64,000 nt of DNA, taken from NCBI RefSeq assembly GCF_022662105.1, contig NZ_JAKMCP010000001.1, positions 62,001 through 126,000 of the forward strand, written 5' to 3'. Positions 1-8,816 of the stretch are shown here, in pieces. Made by a program: the position numbers and the translations under genes. The DNA is from Aestuariivivens sediminis (GTDB lineage Bacteria > Bacteroidota > Bacteroidia > Flavobacteriales > Flavobacteriaceae). Each line of letters starts with the position of its first letter. The first letter of the stretch is position 1. A model generated the notes under the pieces. That model was not told the DNA's origin and did no database searches. It worked only from the letters and a program-made list of their open reading frames with translations.

Positions 1-186
1 CTTACTAAGATACTGGTGGAATAAATTTATCGGACTGGTTTCTAAAAACCAGAAAACTGAAATTGAAGATTCTGCTATTTTGTATTTCATGTATTCCCTT
101 TTCCATCCGGCAAATTTACAAAAACAAATGACCATATTCAAGTTATTGCGGACAAGCCTTCTAAATAAAAATAGTATGGGCATAAA

Positions 187-211
187 AAAAGCTTCCATAA
201 TGGAAGCTTTT
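187..211 (-). terminator. Rho-independent terminator after yajC
   Basis: A perfect 11-bp inverted repeat with a 3-nt loop (arms 187-197 and 201-211) is followed on the minus strand by a run of T (the A run at 184-190 on the plus strand). It lies just beyond the yajC stop codon and would end the nusB-DUF1573-yajC transcript. Confidence 0.75.
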
Positions 212-229
212 AATCTATAAGTTCTTTAC

Positions 230-517
230 TTATTTTGCAGGTTTATTAGCCTTACTGCTCATTTCCAAGGAAATTGCCGATCTATCAAACTTTAGCTTAC
301 CTGCCAAAGTTTCAATAACACAACTATTATCCTTATCATTTAATTCTGCAATTTTTCCATGCAAGCCACTTTTAGTCACGACCTTATCACCTCGTTTTAA
401 CTCAGCAATAAACTTTTTCTCTCTTTTGGCTCGTTTCATTTGCGGTGCAATCATAAAGAAATACACTACTGCAAACATCAAAATTAAGGGTAAAAATGAC
501 CCTATTCCTTCTCCCAT
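230..517 (-). CDS. yajC: Preprotein translocase subunit YajC
   Basis: This 95-residue protein has the YajC layout. One hydrophobic segment (about residues 8-24) ends in an Ala-Pro-Gln motif and is followed by a basic stretch (KRAKREKK). A small cytoplasmic domain then carries the family-typical GDKVVTKSGLHGKI segment. YajC is an inner-membrane accessory of the SecDF-YajC complex, which helps Sec-dependent export. The length is normal for the family. The gene lies 9 nt behind a DUF1573 lipoprotein gene on the same strand, and a hairpin terminator follows it. In related flavobacteria YajC also sits behind nusB and a DUF1573 gene, which supports an operon. Confidence 0.95.
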   Translation of the reverse strand: MGEGIGSFLPLILMFAVVYFFMIAPQMKRAKREKKFIAELKRGDKVVTKSGLHGKIAELNDKDNSCVIETLAGKLKFDRSAISLEMSSKANKPAK

Positions 518-526
518 TTTTTGTTT

Positions 527-1003
527 TTATTTGGTGGCCGTAACCGGTGTTTTATTAGGGTCTGGTTTAACAAAGGCTGTTATTTTAACCGTCTCTGTAC
601 CTTTTTCTGTATTGGCTGTTACCGTAATGGTTTTGGAAACCTTATTGGTACCGCTTCCATTAAATTTAACGGTAAACTGTCCGGAATCTCCCGGAGCCAG
701 GGGTTCCCTACTCCAATCTTTAGGCACTGTACAGCCACATGAACTCTTAATGTCCGTTATCACCAAAGGTGCTTCACCGGTATTGGTGTAATTAAACACG
801 GTCTCTACAGGAGTTTTTGCTTCAATTTCTCCAAAATCATGTTCGGTTTTATCAAATTGAATAACAGGAAATTTTGACGCTACCGCATCCCTTTCGGCGG
901 CTTGTGCGACATTGTTTTCTTCTATTTTTTTCGTGGCATTTTCTTTACACGATGTGAAAGAAATGAAGCAGATGACGCTTAGTCCTAAAATTAATTTATT
1001 CAT
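527..1003 (-). CDS. DUF1573 domain lipoprotein
   Basis: This 158-residue protein begins with a signal peptide ending in a lipobox-like FTSC (Cys at about residue 19), so it is probably lipid-anchored in the envelope. The rest is a DUF1573 domain, an Ig-like beta-sandwich (ASPM/SPD-2/Hydin-like). It is recognisable from the segment F-D-K-T-E-H-D-F-G-E-I and the GEAPLVITDIKSSCGCT stretch, with the conserved CGC and the W-x-x-x-P-L-A-P-G-D-S-G turn. The biochemical role of DUF1573 is not established. The gene is between nusB and yajC, on the same strand and close to yajC. Bacteroidota often carry many paralogues. Confidence 0.9.
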   Translation of the reverse strand: MNKLILGLSVICFISFTSCKENATKKIEENNVAQAAERDAVASKFPVIQFDKTEHDFGEIEAKTPVETVFNYTNTGEAPLVITDIKSSCGCTVPKDWSREPLAPGDSGQFTVKFNGSGTNKVSKTITVTANTEKGTETVKITAFVKPDPNKTPVTATK

Positions 1004-1087
1004 AATAGATGGTTTTTAATTTTTTGGTTCGTAAAAATAACAATTATTTAACCGATTAAAAATTTTTGTTGGTTTCTTAACAGAATA

Positions 1088-2032
1088 TTATAGTAATCCC
1101 CTGCCTGTTTTGTTCAAAATATTGGTTTCTTGATATTCCTTGACCAGTTTATCGAGAATACCATTTATAAATATACTGCTTTTTGATGTTGAATATTCTT
1201 TTGCAATTTCCAAATACTCATTTATGGTCACTTTCACGGGTATCGAGGGAAATTCTTTAAGTTCACATATCGCCATTTGAAGCAATACAAAATCTACGGT
1301 CGCAATACGGTCGGTATCCCAATTTTTTGTTTTATGCTCAATCTCTTTATTGAGCACTGCACTGTTAAGCACCGTTTTTTTCAATAAATCAATAGCAAAC
1401 TGCTTATCGTCTGCATCTTTATACAGTTTTGGAACAAAATGCCCGTCTGCCGTATGAGGCTTTGTTTTTCGTAATAACTTTAAAATTGTTGTATTCACTG
1501 TAGGAAGGTCATCCAGCCAGGTTAGGTATTTATCCTCAATATATTCATAAAGTTTATCATGCGGCGCGATGACTTCTTTAAAAATATCCACAATAAACTC
1601 CTTATCCTCCATAAAATTTGAAGTCCGGGTTTTCATGTAGGTCGCGTAAAGATGGCTTTTTACAATGCTCTTAAAAACCACATCGACATACTCGTTATCC
1701 AATTGCCAATTATTAATTTTAAAGGCACTTAATTGGTCTTTTAGCAGGGTGTTTCCCGCTAAAAGTTGCAATACTTCATTGTTAACAAACTTTCTGTTGG
1801 GGTTTTTATCTTCCTGGGTTGCAAGATATTTGTTTTGTTTTTTTTGTAAATCGGATTCAGCGCGCTTTTGAACCTCGATAAGCAAGGCCATTAATAACAG
1901 ATACAAATTATACATGTTGTCAATACTAAACAAAAGGAATTTCTGGGGCTTGGCCAAATCGTCATTTTCAGCTTGTTTAAACGCATAAATCGATTGCATT
2001 ACTTTTACTCGAATATGTCTTCTGCTTAGCAT
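1088..2032 (-). CDS. nusB: Transcription antitermination factor NusB (long Bacteroidota form)
   Basis: At 314 residues this is about twice the length of E. coli NusB. It starts MLSRRHIRVKVMQSIYAFKQ, the typical NusB N-terminus. A long helical insert (about 35-190) precedes the C-terminal NusB domain (about 200-300), which contains DRIATVDFVLLQMAICE and the conserved INEYLEIAKEYSTSKSSIFINGILDKL core (written here only to locate the domain end). NusB binds boxA RNA with NusE (S10) and supports antitermination on rRNA operons. The extended form is usual in Bacteroidota. It heads the transcript that includes the DUF1573 and yajC genes, although an 84-nt gap separates it from the next gene. Confidence 0.93.
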   Translation of the reverse strand: MLSRRHIRVKVMQSIYAFKQAENDDLAKPQKFLLFSIDNMYNLYLLLMALLIEVQKRAESDLQKKQNKYLATQEDKNPNRKFVNNEVLQLLAGNTLLKDQLSAFKINNWQLDNEYVDVVFKSIVKSHLYATYMKTRTSNFMEDKEFIVDIFKEVIAPHDKLYEYIEDKYLTWLDDLPTVNTTILKLLRKTKPHTADGHFVPKLYKDADDKQFAIDLLKKTVLNSAVLNKEIEHKTKNWDTDRIATVDFVLLQMAICELKEFPSIPVKVTINEYLEIAKEYSTSKSSIFINGILDKLVKEYQETNILNKTGRGLL

Positions 2033-2085
2033 AATTCAAAGAACTTTTAAATAAATAACGTTATTTTAAAATTTCATTTCGGGCA

Positions 2086-2093
2086 CAAAAATA
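2086..2093 (-). promoter_or_regulatory. Candidate Bacteroidota -7 element for nusB
   Basis: On the minus strand this reads TATTTTTG, which fits TAnnTTTG, about 55 nt before the nusB start. I see no good -33 TTG at the usual distance, so this rests on one short motif. Confidence 0.3.
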
Positions 2094-2206
2094 ACACTAT
2101 TTTGAAAAAATAAAGTTTAAATCTTCATATTTATTCCGATCCATTTTTTATGTTATATTTAACATGCACCTTCCAAAAGCAAAACACTTTTATATTTTAA
2201 ATCACG

Positions 2207-2214
2207 TATATTTG
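2207..2214 (+). promoter_or_regulatory. Candidate -7 element for the ABC exporter gene
   Basis: TATATTTG fits the Bacteroidota TAnnTTTG consensus and lies 45 nt before the ATG at 2259. No convincing -33 TTG is visible. Confidence 0.35.
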
Positions 2215-2258
2215 CTTTCTCAATTCTCACGAAGAAAACGCGGGTTATCTGTTTTTAA

Positions 2259-4019
2259 ATGAAAGCACTTCAGCATTTAAATAAATACTTCTATAAATAT
2301 AAAACGTACTTAATCATAGGGGTTATCATTACCATTGTGGCCAGAATTTTTCTGCTTTACACCCCGCGCTATGTAAAAAAAATATTTATAGTGGTCGAAA
2401 AGGGGCTGGATGGCGCTATTTCCAACGAGGTATTCAAGGCTGAACTTATTGAGGCCATTCTCTATATTATTGTTTCCGCTTTAATTGGGGCCTTTCTTAC
2501 CTTCTTCATGCGACAAACCATAATCAATGTGTCAAGGTATATTGAATTTGATTTGAAGAATGAAGTGTTCAGCCAATATCAAAACCTATCGCTAAACTTT
2601 TATAAGAAAAACAGAACCGGCGATCTCATGAATCGCATAAGCGAGGATGTGAGTCGGGTTCGTATGTATGTTGGGCCGGCCTTAATGTATAGCATCAATA
2701 CGGTAACCCTATTTATTATTGTCATCATTTACATGGTGAATGCCTCACCCAAATTGACCTTATACACCATAGTTCCCTTACCCATTTTATCGGTTATCAT
2801 CTATAAGCTGAGCAAGGAAATTCATAGACGGAGTACTGTTGTACAACAATACCTTTCCAAGTTATCTACCTACACACAGGAAACCTTTAGTGGGATATCG
2901 GTGATTAAGGCCTATAGTATCGAGCCCTTAACCAATAAAAACTTCCACACCCTTGCCCTGGAAAGCAAAGAAAAACAAATCAGTTTAACACGCGTTCAGG
3001 CCTGGTTCTTCCCCATGATGATATTGTTGATCGGTACCAGTAACCTTTTGGTCATATACATTGGTGGTTTGCAGTATATTAATGGTGAAATCGGGAGTCT
3101 GGGAACCATTGCTGAATTTATCATCTACGTCAACATGCTCACATGGCCCGTTGCCACAGTAGGTTGGGTGACGTCCATTGTACAACAGGCCGAAGCTTCC
3201 CAACAACGCATTAACGAGTTTTTAAAGTTAGAACCCGAAATAAAAAATACGGTGGATCATCCTACAGAAGTTGATGGTGATATCGTTTTCGACAAGGTGT
3301 CATTTACCTATGACGATACCAACATTCAAGCCCTTAAACAGATTAGTTTTACCATTAAAAAGGGAGAAACGGTAGCCATATTGGGTAAAACCGGCTCGGG
3401 AAAATCCACTATACTCGACTTGATCAGCAGGTTATATGATATTCATTCAGGAACAATCACCATTAACGGGACGCCTATCGACCAACTCAATCTTACCAGT
3501 TTGCGCAACGCCATAGGCTATGTTCCGCAGGATGCCTTCTTATTTTCAGATACCATTAAGAACAACATTAAATTCGGTAATCAGGATGCCACCGACGATG
3601 ATGTGATTCGCGCTGCTAAACAAGCCTACGTGCATAAAAATATTGTAAAATTCCAAAAGGGATACGATACCGTTTTAGGGGAACGCGGCATTACGCTTTC
3701 AGGGGGACAAAAACAAAGGGTATCCATTGCACGAGCCATAATAAAATCTCCAAAAATTTTATTGTTTGACGACTGTCTTTCTGCTGTTGATACAGAAACA
3801 GAAGAAAAAATATTGAAAAACCTAAATGAAATTTCTTCCAATAAAACAACGGTTATAGTCAGCCACAGGGTGTCTTCGGTTAAAAACGCCAATAAGATTA
3901 TTGTTTTGGATAATGGCGCTATTGTTCAGGAAGGGACCCATGACCAATTAATAAATCGAGAAGGCTATTACAAACACCTCTACTTAAAACAACTCAGCGA
4001 GGGCGAGTCTCTTAAATAG
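2259..4019 (+). CDS. ABC transporter, fused permease and ATPase (exporter type)
   Basis: This 586-residue half-transporter has an N-terminal six-helix type I exporter membrane domain (about 1-320) and a C-terminal ATPase domain (about 340-575). Visible ATPase motifs are Walker A GKTGSGKST (residue 376 on), the signature LSGGQKQR (residue 480 on), Walker B ILLFDD, and an H-loop in VIVSHR. The D after Walker B is followed by C rather than E (LLFDDCLSAVD), so the usual catalytic glutamate is aspartate. Such proteins form homo- or heterodimers and export lipids, peptides or drugs. The substrate cannot be read here. In related genomes this gene is also next to nusB and a PUR-protein gene. The start is an ATG following an A+T-rich leader. 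Confidence 0.9.
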   Translation: MKALQHLNKYFYKYKTYLIIGVIITIVARIFLLYTPRYVKKIFIVVEKGLDGAISNEVFKAELIEAILYIIVSALIGAFLTFFMRQTIINVSRYIEFDLKNEVFSQYQNLSLNFYKKNRTGDLMNRISEDVSRVRMYVGPALMYSINTVTLFIIVIIYMVNASPKLTLYTIVPLPILSVIIYKLSKEIHRRSTVVQQYLSKLSTYTQETFSGISVIKAYSIEPLTNKNFHTLALESKEKQISLTRVQAWFFPMMILLIGTSNLLVIYIGGLQYINGEIGSLGTIAEFIIYVNMLTWPVATVGWVTSIVQQAEASQQRINEFLKLEPEIKNTVDHPTEVDGDIVFDKVSFTYDDTNIQALKQISFTIKKGETVAILGKTGSGKSTILDLISRLYDIHSGTITINGTPIDQLNLTSLRNAIGYVPQDAFLFSDTIKNNIKFGNQDATDDDVIRAAKQAYVHKNIVKFQKGYDTVLGERGITLSGGQKQRVSIARAIIKSPKILLFDDCLSAVDTETEEKILKNLNEISSNKTTVIVSHRVSSVKNANKIIVLDNGAIVQEGTHDQLINREGYYKHLYLKQLSEGESLK

Positions 4020-4190
4020 TAAATGCTTAATTATCAAATCATTCTAAATAATTTGTTATTGGAAATACAATAAATATGTAGAATAATAAAAGAAACTGTA
4101 AAATTTGTTGGTTAGTTTCGGTTTTTTTTAGATTTTTGATGAATACAACGATTAAGCAATAAATTTAAAAATATTAATGAAAAACAAGAT

Positions 4191-4568
4191 ATGATGGAGA
4201 AAGAGGAGATTTTTTCAAAAGTGTTAAGAGCTGGAAGACGGACCTATTTTTTTGATGTACGCGCTACAAAAGCAGATGATTATTACCTGACGATTACTGA
4301 AAGTAAAAAGTTTACGAATGATGACGGGTCGTATCATTACAAGAAGCACAAAATATATATTTATAAGGAAGATTTTTCTGAATTCAGAGAAATTTTAGCT
4401 GAAATGACCGATTATATCATAAGTGAAAAGGGTAATGAGGTCATTAGTGAACGTCATCAAAAAGATTTTAAAAAGGAACAAGATTTTTCAGATAATGGTG
4501 AATCCGTCACTGAGGAGGCCTTAAAGTCAACGGATAGTTTTACCGATATTGATTTTGACGACATATAA
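4191..4568 (+). CDS. PUR family DNA/RNA-binding protein (DUF3276)
   Basis: This 125-residue protein matches the Bacteroidota and spirochaete PUR-alpha-like family. A core of about 85 residues (GRRTYFFDVRATKADDYYLTI, then the KKHKIYIYKEDF stretch) is predicted to form the beta-beta-beta-beta-alpha PUR repeat. The tail is acidic and low in complexity. PUR proteins bind single-stranded G-rich nucleic acid and dimerise. The cellular role in bacteria is little known. The gene follows the ABC exporter gene at 171 nt, and a strong terminator follows it. The tail ends in SFTDIDFDDI, an acidic end typical for these proteins. Confidence 0.88.
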   Translation: MMEKEEIFSKVLRAGRRTYFFDVRATKADDYYLTITESKKFTNDDGSYHYKKHKIYIYKEDFSEFREILAEMTDYIISEKGNEVISERHQKDFKKEQDFSDNGESVTEEALKSTDSFTDIDFDDI

Positions 4569-4598
4569 AACCTGACTAACTTTCAACTAAACTAGACC

Positions 4599-4634
4599 AA
4601 AACCACTAACAACGTCATGTTTTAGTGGTTTTTT
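4599..4634 (+). terminator. Rho-independent terminator after the PUR gene
   Basis: Arms AAAACCACTAA (4599-4609) and TTAGTGGTTTT (4622-4632) form an 11-bp stem, and the right arm runs into a T tract. It lies 30 nt after the PUR stop. The opposite strand has only a short A run, so it mainly serves the plus strand. Confidence 0.75.
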
Positions 4635-4669
4635 TATGCCCTGAATCCCCTGACTGTTATGAATAAGGC

Positions 4670-5746
4670 TTAGGTTTTGACCCTTACCAAAGTCAGGATT
4701 AAAAATAGCAGGACATAAAGGAGTGTCACCCCCCATCCAAACATAAAAAACAGGACAGAACCCATCAGTATGAGCCAAAGGGGCACCAAAGTTACGGCCA
4801 TAGCAAACCTGAATGTCGATCTAAATTCTATCTCCACTATTTTCGGTTTCACCATCCGGTTCCAAATGAGATATGGCCCTATAATAGTACATATAAAAAG
4901 TATGTTTATCCATTTCTTTAAGGGTCCTAATGGCTTCTCCTTTTTAAATGGAACATTTGAAAAATTGGTGGCCATGCAGGTATTAACGGCCTTCGGATAT
5001 AGAAAGTTAACGCCCAGGGATTCCAGTCGTTTTAAGGTCGCCTCATAGTCATGAGCGGGAATATGAGTGGTGAGTTGCGAAATTTCACTATGGATACGTT
5101 CTTTAAGATTTGCTGCAGAGGTATTTTTGTCCGCACCCAGCACCGCTTTAGCAGCAATGGGCTCACCGTAGTAAATAGATACCTCATCGGGAAACCCTTC
5201 AGCCTTTTTAAAATTGAAGCCTATGGGCACCAACTGTAAATCTGTATGAGGGTGTTTTTCCAAAGTTTCAAGAATAATCCTGGTAAATCCTTTGCTTAAG
5301 GGTCTCACCGTCCTTACCAGGCTATGGCTCCCTTCAGGAAAAATGGTAACTGCTTCTCCCTTATGCAACAGCCCGGTACATCTATTAAAAATAGCATTGT
5401 TCTGGGTGATATTGCTCCATCCATCCCTTATGCGATACACCGGCAGCATTCTTAGGGTGTGCAAAACTTTACTGACCATGGGGTTCTTAAAAACCCCCGC
5501 TCGCGTTAAAAAATAGGCAAAGCGTCCCGAAGTTGTAGCGATTAATAAGGCATCCAGTAGGGCATTTTGATGGTTTGCCAAAAACAATATAGGCTTATCC
5601 TTTGGAATAGCCCCTTGTTTGACCACAATTATGTTTTTGAAATAAAAAAATAAGCCTATGTTAATATAGGTTCGAATGACCTGTAGCCAAAATGATTTTA
5701 ACACATTTCCCAAAGCATCATGTTTTTCTGGCCCATAAGGACGCAA
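4670..5746 (-). CDS. 1-acyl-glycerol-3-phosphate acyltransferase-like protein (PlsC family)
   Basis: This 358-residue protein carries the acyltransferase motif block NHQNALLD (residues 58-65). The spacing is H-x5-D rather than the classic H-x4-D, as seen in some Bacteroidota members. The IFPEGSHS motif (about residue 140) fits the substrate-binding FPEG block. Two hydrophobic segments near the C-terminus suggest membrane anchoring. The expected role is acyl transfer to a glycerophosphate or lysophospholipid in phospholipid synthesis. The ATG start overlaps the upstream carrier gene by 29 nt. A TTG at 5711-5713 just behind that gene's stop would remove the overlap and is a fair alternative start. 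Confidence 0.85.
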   Translation of the reverse strand: MRPYGPEKHDALGNVLKSFWLQVIRTYINIGLFFYFKNIIVVKQGAIPKDKPILFLANHQNALLDALLIATTSGRFAYFLTRAGVFKNPMVSKVLHTLRMLPVYRIRDGWSNITQNNAIFNRCTGLLHKGEAVTIFPEGSHSLVRTVRPLSKGFTRIILETLEKHPHTDLQLVPIGFNFKKAEGFPDEVSIYYGEPIAAKAVLGADKNTSAANLKERIHSEISQLTTHIPAHDYEATLKRLESLGVNFLYPKAVNTCMATNFSNVPFKKEKPLGPLKKWINILFICTIIGPYLIWNRMVKPKIVEIEFRSTFRFAMAVTLVPLWLILMGSVLFFMFGWGVTLLYVLLFLILTLVRVKT

Positions 5747-6611
5747 TTACCAATCCGGAAATGATATGCCAAATACCCCAAAAGGCAGTTATTATGGCCA
5801 TACCACCCAGGCCGTCAAAAAAAGTAAAAATAAGTAACAAGCCCAAACCGGAGTTTTGAATTCCGGTTTCCAGAGTTATGGTCTTTCTGTTTTGCAAGGA
5901 CAAATTAAAAAGATGGGCCACCATAAACCCCAAAACAAAAGCTATAAAATTGTGTGTTACGGTAAGGACAAACACACGATGAATATACAAATTAAAAACA
6001 TCCATATTTCTGGCAAAGGCCAAAACCACAATAAACCCAAAAACCACAATTGAAAAAGGCTTTAAAAATTTGGACAGACGCCGTGCCCCGGATTCATTTT
6101 TACGGCGGTAATACATGCCCAACACCAAAGGAATGCCCAATATGAGTACCACCAGTTTGAAAAGATCGAAAAAATGTAATTCCACCAAGTGTAAAAGTTG
6201 CCCTGTGGGTTGGTACAACCCCCCATAAAACTGAAAATTAAAGGGCGTCATAATAACAGCTAAAAGTGTCGCAAAAGCAGTAAGACTCACCGATAAAGCC
6301 GTATTTCCTTTGGCCAGATGGGTCATGAAATTAGAAATATTACCCCCGGGACAGGCCGCAACCATAAACATCCCCAAAGCAATACTGGGCTGTGGTTTTA
6401 TCATAATAATCAGGATATAGGTCAAAAACGGCAGTAAGACAAACTGGGTCACCACGCCAACCATAAGCAATTTTGGTGCTTTTAGTAACTGTTTAAAATC
6501 ATCCAAAGTAATACCCAGGGCCACACCAAACATGATGATGGCCAGTGCGATATTCAGCACCCATAAGCCGGTATGGTCAAAATTAATTTTTACCTGATCC
6601 AGTTCCACCAT
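5718..6611 (-). CDS. Bile acid:sodium symporter family protein
   Basis: This 297-residue integral membrane protein has about nine or ten hydrophobic segments. Two short family signatures are visible: ACPGGNISNFMTHLAKGN (about 85-105) and ETGIQNSGLGLLL (about 243-255), corresponding to the two crossing helices of the BASS/SBF fold that line the substrate and sodium sites. These carriers move organic anions with sodium. The real substrate of the bacterial members is mostly unknown. The gene lies 3 nt downstream of the csaA-like gene and overlaps the acyltransferase gene, so the three probably share a transcript. Confidence 0.88.
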   Translation of the reverse strand: MVELDQVKINFDHTGLWVLNIALAIIMFGVALGITLDDFKQLLKAPKLLMVGVVTQFVLLPFLTYILIIMIKPQPSIALGMFMVAACPGGNISNFMTHLAKGNTALSVSLTAFATLLAVIMTPFNFQFYGGLYQPTGQLLHLVELHFFDLFKLVVLILGIPLVLGMYYRRKNESGARRLSKFLKPFSIVVFGFIVVLAFARNMDVFNLYIHRVFVLTVTHNFIAFVLGFMVAHLFNLSLQNRKTITLETGIQNSGLGLLLIFTFFDGLGGMAIITAFWGIWHIISGLVIASLWARKT

Positions 6612-6614
6612 CGC

Positions 6615-6950
6615 TTAAGCCACTACAGTTCCATTCTTAATGCTGACTTCAGGATGCAAGAGGATAACTCCCTTACCGCTTACGGCTCCCAGGACCAGGC
6701 ACTCGCTCATAAAATTGGCGATTTGCTTTTTGGGAAAATTGACGACCGCAACGATTTGGCGATGCAATAATTCATCCTTTGTGTATAAGGCGGTAATCTG
6801 TGCCGAAGATCTTTTAAGGCCCAGAGCTCCAAAATCAATAGTAAGTTGATAAGCGGGATGTCTGGCTTCGGGAAAATCATCTACGGCCACAATGGTGCCC
6901 ACACGTAAATCTACTTTGGTAAAGTCCTCAAAATGTATTGTATCACCCAT
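6615..6950 (-). CDS. csaA: CsaA-like tRNA-binding domain protein
   Basis: This 111-residue protein is a single EMAP-II/Trbp111-type OB fold. It begins with FTKVDLRVGTIVAVDDFPEARHPAYQL and ends with the family-typical SECLVLGAV and VILLHPEV segments (each quoted as landmark only). The length agrees with CsaA (about 110 residues), described as a dimer with tRNA-binding and chaperone-like, secretion-related activity. Residues K and R in the first strand and SSAQIT in the middle match the nucleic-acid binding face of the family. It is the first gene of the csaA-carrier-acyltransferase group. Confidence 0.88.
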   Translation of the reverse strand: MGDTIHFEDFTKVDLRVGTIVAVDDFPEARHPAYQLTIDFGALGLKRSSAQITALYTKDELLHRQIVAVVNFPKKQIANFMSECLVLGAVSGKGVILLHPEVSIKNGTVVA

Positions 6951-7048
6951 ATTTTAAAATTACCTAAAAATAACACGCCTGCGAAACCCATTTGAAAGCC
7001 CATGCTCTCAGGCCTGTCAACCCTTAATTTAGACCCATGAACAGGATA

Positions 7049-8068
7049 CTACTCGTGTTTATGATGGTTCGAATTTTTATAATGTTCTTTAATGAGGTCC
7101 CTGCCAAAATCGCCATCAAAATCCCGCCACACCAAATGGATATGGTTTGCATTATTTTGGGTATTGTCGAATTCAATTAAGAAGGTTTTACCCTGGACCC
7201 TATAGTAATGGCCCACTCCCCGGGTTAACGATCCGGCCCATCCAAACCGAATATCAGGAAATTCCTCCCTAAAGATTTTATGACCCCGCTGTTCTGCCAG
7301 GCCCTCGGGCAATGTGGCGAGATATTCCTGAATGATATCTTTAAGCAGCCTCTGCTGGGTGTCATTTAAGGTCTTAGCCTCAATGCCAACAGGATCCAAA
7401 GGTTTAACTTCTGCAACTTTGGCGGTGGTAATATCTGCAAATGCCGTTTCCATAAAAACAGCCTGATGCCGTTGTTCATCCGACAGTGCCGCCATAAACG
7501 CATAGGCCAGATCTTCTTCCCTGTCTAAGGTTCGCTCTCCGGTTCTCGGTCCGGCGGTGATCCTGGCCGGATTGGCTCCAAAAAACCTGGGGGCAACAGA
7601 TACGCTGCCTTCCGAAATGGTAAAGTTTAAAGACACATGATGCCCTTCGAACGACCAGGCCCACAGCTTATCCGTTCTCGGATTTCCATAAACAGCAACA
7701 TAGTAAGCCCCGGCATCCCTGAAGGTCGGATTGTGTTCCAGCTCAGCCAAAACCCGTTCCAAATCCATGATACGTTGGGTTTTATGATAACCCACCTCCC
7801 CTAAAAAACTTTGGAGCATTTTAAAAAAGAGTTCCTTTTGGCCCTCACGCAATTGATTAAGTGAAATCCCTTCCCTGGGCCACATCTCACTGGGTAAAAA
7901 ATGCCAGGTTTCGCGTGATTGATCCGAGAAAGAGAGCATGACCTCCTTCAGTTGGTTCTCATCCAATGCCTCTAAGAAAGCAATAGTAGGGTTGTTAACC
8001 CTTACACTAAAGGCCATAATTAGGGCCAATACCGGGACCCCTACTAAAAACGTTAATCGGTTCATCAT
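7049..8068 (-). CDS. DUF3500 domain protein with signal peptide
   Basis: This 339-residue protein has an N-terminal hydrophobic segment (residues 5-22) that looks like a signal peptide or anchor. The remainder is a DUF3500 domain, recognised from W-H-F-L-P-S-E-M-W-P-R-E-G-I, the Y-Y-V-A-V-Y-G-N-P region, W-A-W-S-F-E-G-H-H-V-S-L-N, and a late H-I-H-L-V-W-R-D-F motif followed by a histidine-rich tail. The conserved His residues suggest metal binding, but no function is proven for the family. It is not clearly in an operon with csaA. Two tandem ATG codons (8066-8068 and 8063-8065) can serve as start. Confidence 0.85.
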   Translation of the reverse strand: MMNRLTFLVGVPVLALIMAFSVRVNNPTIAFLEALDENQLKEVMLSFSDQSRETWHFLPSEMWPREGISLNQLREGQKELFFKMLQSFLGEVGYHKTQRIMDLERVLAELEHNPTFRDAGAYYVAVYGNPRTDKLWAWSFEGHHVSLNFTISEGSVSVAPRFFGANPARITAGPRTGERTLDREEDLAYAFMAALSDEQRHQAVFMETAFADITTAKVAEVKPLDPVGIEAKTLNDTQQRLLKDIIQEYLATLPEGLAEQRGHKIFREEFPDIRFGWAGSLTRGVGHYYRVQGKTFLIEFDNTQNNANHIHLVWRDFDGDFGRDLIKEHYKNSNHHKHE

Positions 8069-8113
8069 GTTTTCATTTTAATGACACATCCTGTCTACAA
8101 TGAGGCTTTTTAC

Positions 8114-8121
8114 CAAATGTA
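8114..8121 (-). promoter_or_regulatory. Candidate -7 element for the DUF3500 gene
   Basis: The minus strand reads TACATTTG, fitting TAnnTTTG, 46 nt before the DUF3500 start. This is a single short motif match only. Confidence 0.28.
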
Positions 8122-8235
8122 ACTATTATTTTCCAATTGTATTTTCAATACTAGGGCTTTTAGTCCCACGAATTCGTTTTCCATAAATCATAACATATCC
8201 ATGGCTTTCGATTATTCATTCTACAGATTAATGCT

Positions 8236-8243
8236 TAATTTTG
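8236..8243 (+). promoter_or_regulatory. Candidate -7 element deciding the thioredoxin-like gene start
   Basis: TAATTTTG fits TAnnTTTG. Transcription would begin near 8250, after a possible TTG start at 8241 but before the ATG at 8259. The motif therefore favours the ATG. Confidence 0.3.
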
Positions 8244-8258
8244 AAAAAACATTACGCT

Positions 8259-8816
8259 ATGGCCAGAACACCTTCAAAGATGCTGCCCCTCGGAACGCAG
8301 GCACCGGATTTTTCACTGAAAGACACCGTTACCGATACCTTTATGGGTTTAAAGGACCTGAAAGGGCGTAAAGGAACCGTTGTCATGTTTATTTGTAATC
8401 ATTGTCCATTTGTTATCCATGTGAACCAGGGATTGGTTTCCGTGGCCAACGATTATATCGAAAAAGGAATTGGATTTGTTGCCATTTCGAGTAATGATGT
8501 GGTAAACTACCCACAGGACAGCCCCGACAACATGAAAATACATGCCAAACGGGAAGGCTATCCCTTTCCGTATTTATACGATGAAACCCAGGACGTCGCA
8601 AAAGCCTATGACGCGGCATGCACTCCGGATTTATATGTCTTTGACGCCTCGTTGCAATTGATTTACAGAGGCCAGTTAGACGATTCAAGACCCGGAAACG
8701 GGATTCCTGTAACCGGTAATGATTTGAGACACGCCCTGGACTGTTTAATTGAAAACAAGGATAACAGCAGGCCTCAAAAACCAAGTATAGGATGTAATAT
8801 TAAGTGGAAGGTTTAA
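8259..8816 (+). CDS. Thioredoxin-fold peroxiredoxin-like protein (AhpC/TSA family)
   Basis: From the ATG at 8259 the protein has 185 residues. It starts with the peroxiredoxin/TlpA-like segment PLGTQAPDFSLKD and has a CNHCPFV motif, a CxxC redox pair, at about residues 46-52. The fold continues with FVAISSNDV and ends with a Cys in PSIGCNIKWK, a pattern seen in a widespread thioredoxin family of unknown substrate. It lacks a signal peptide, so it is probably cytoplasmic. An in-frame TTG at 8241 would add six residues, but the candidate promoter argues against it. Its stop overlaps the stop of the convergent GNAT gene by 4 nt. Confidence 0.85.
   Translation: MARTPSKMLPLGTQAPDFSLKDTVTDTFMGLKDLKGRKGTVVMFICNHCPFVIHVNQGLVSVANDYIEKGIGFVAISSNDVVNYPQDSPDNMKIHAKREGYPFPYLYDETQDVAKAYDAACTPDLYVFDASLQLIYRGQLDDSRPGNGIPVTGNDLRHALDCLIENKDNSRPQKPSIGCNIKWKV

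Noticed and set aside
2-220. An open plus-strand frame and an open minus-strand frame at the left edge.
   Set aside because: Neither translation matches a family I recognise. The plus frame ends inside the yajC terminator, and the minus frame would be the expected place of a YbbR-type gene but does not look like one.
426-791. Plus-strand frame over yajC and the DUF1573 gene.
   Set aside because: It is a shadow of the two minus-strand genes, which have clear motifs and signal sequences.
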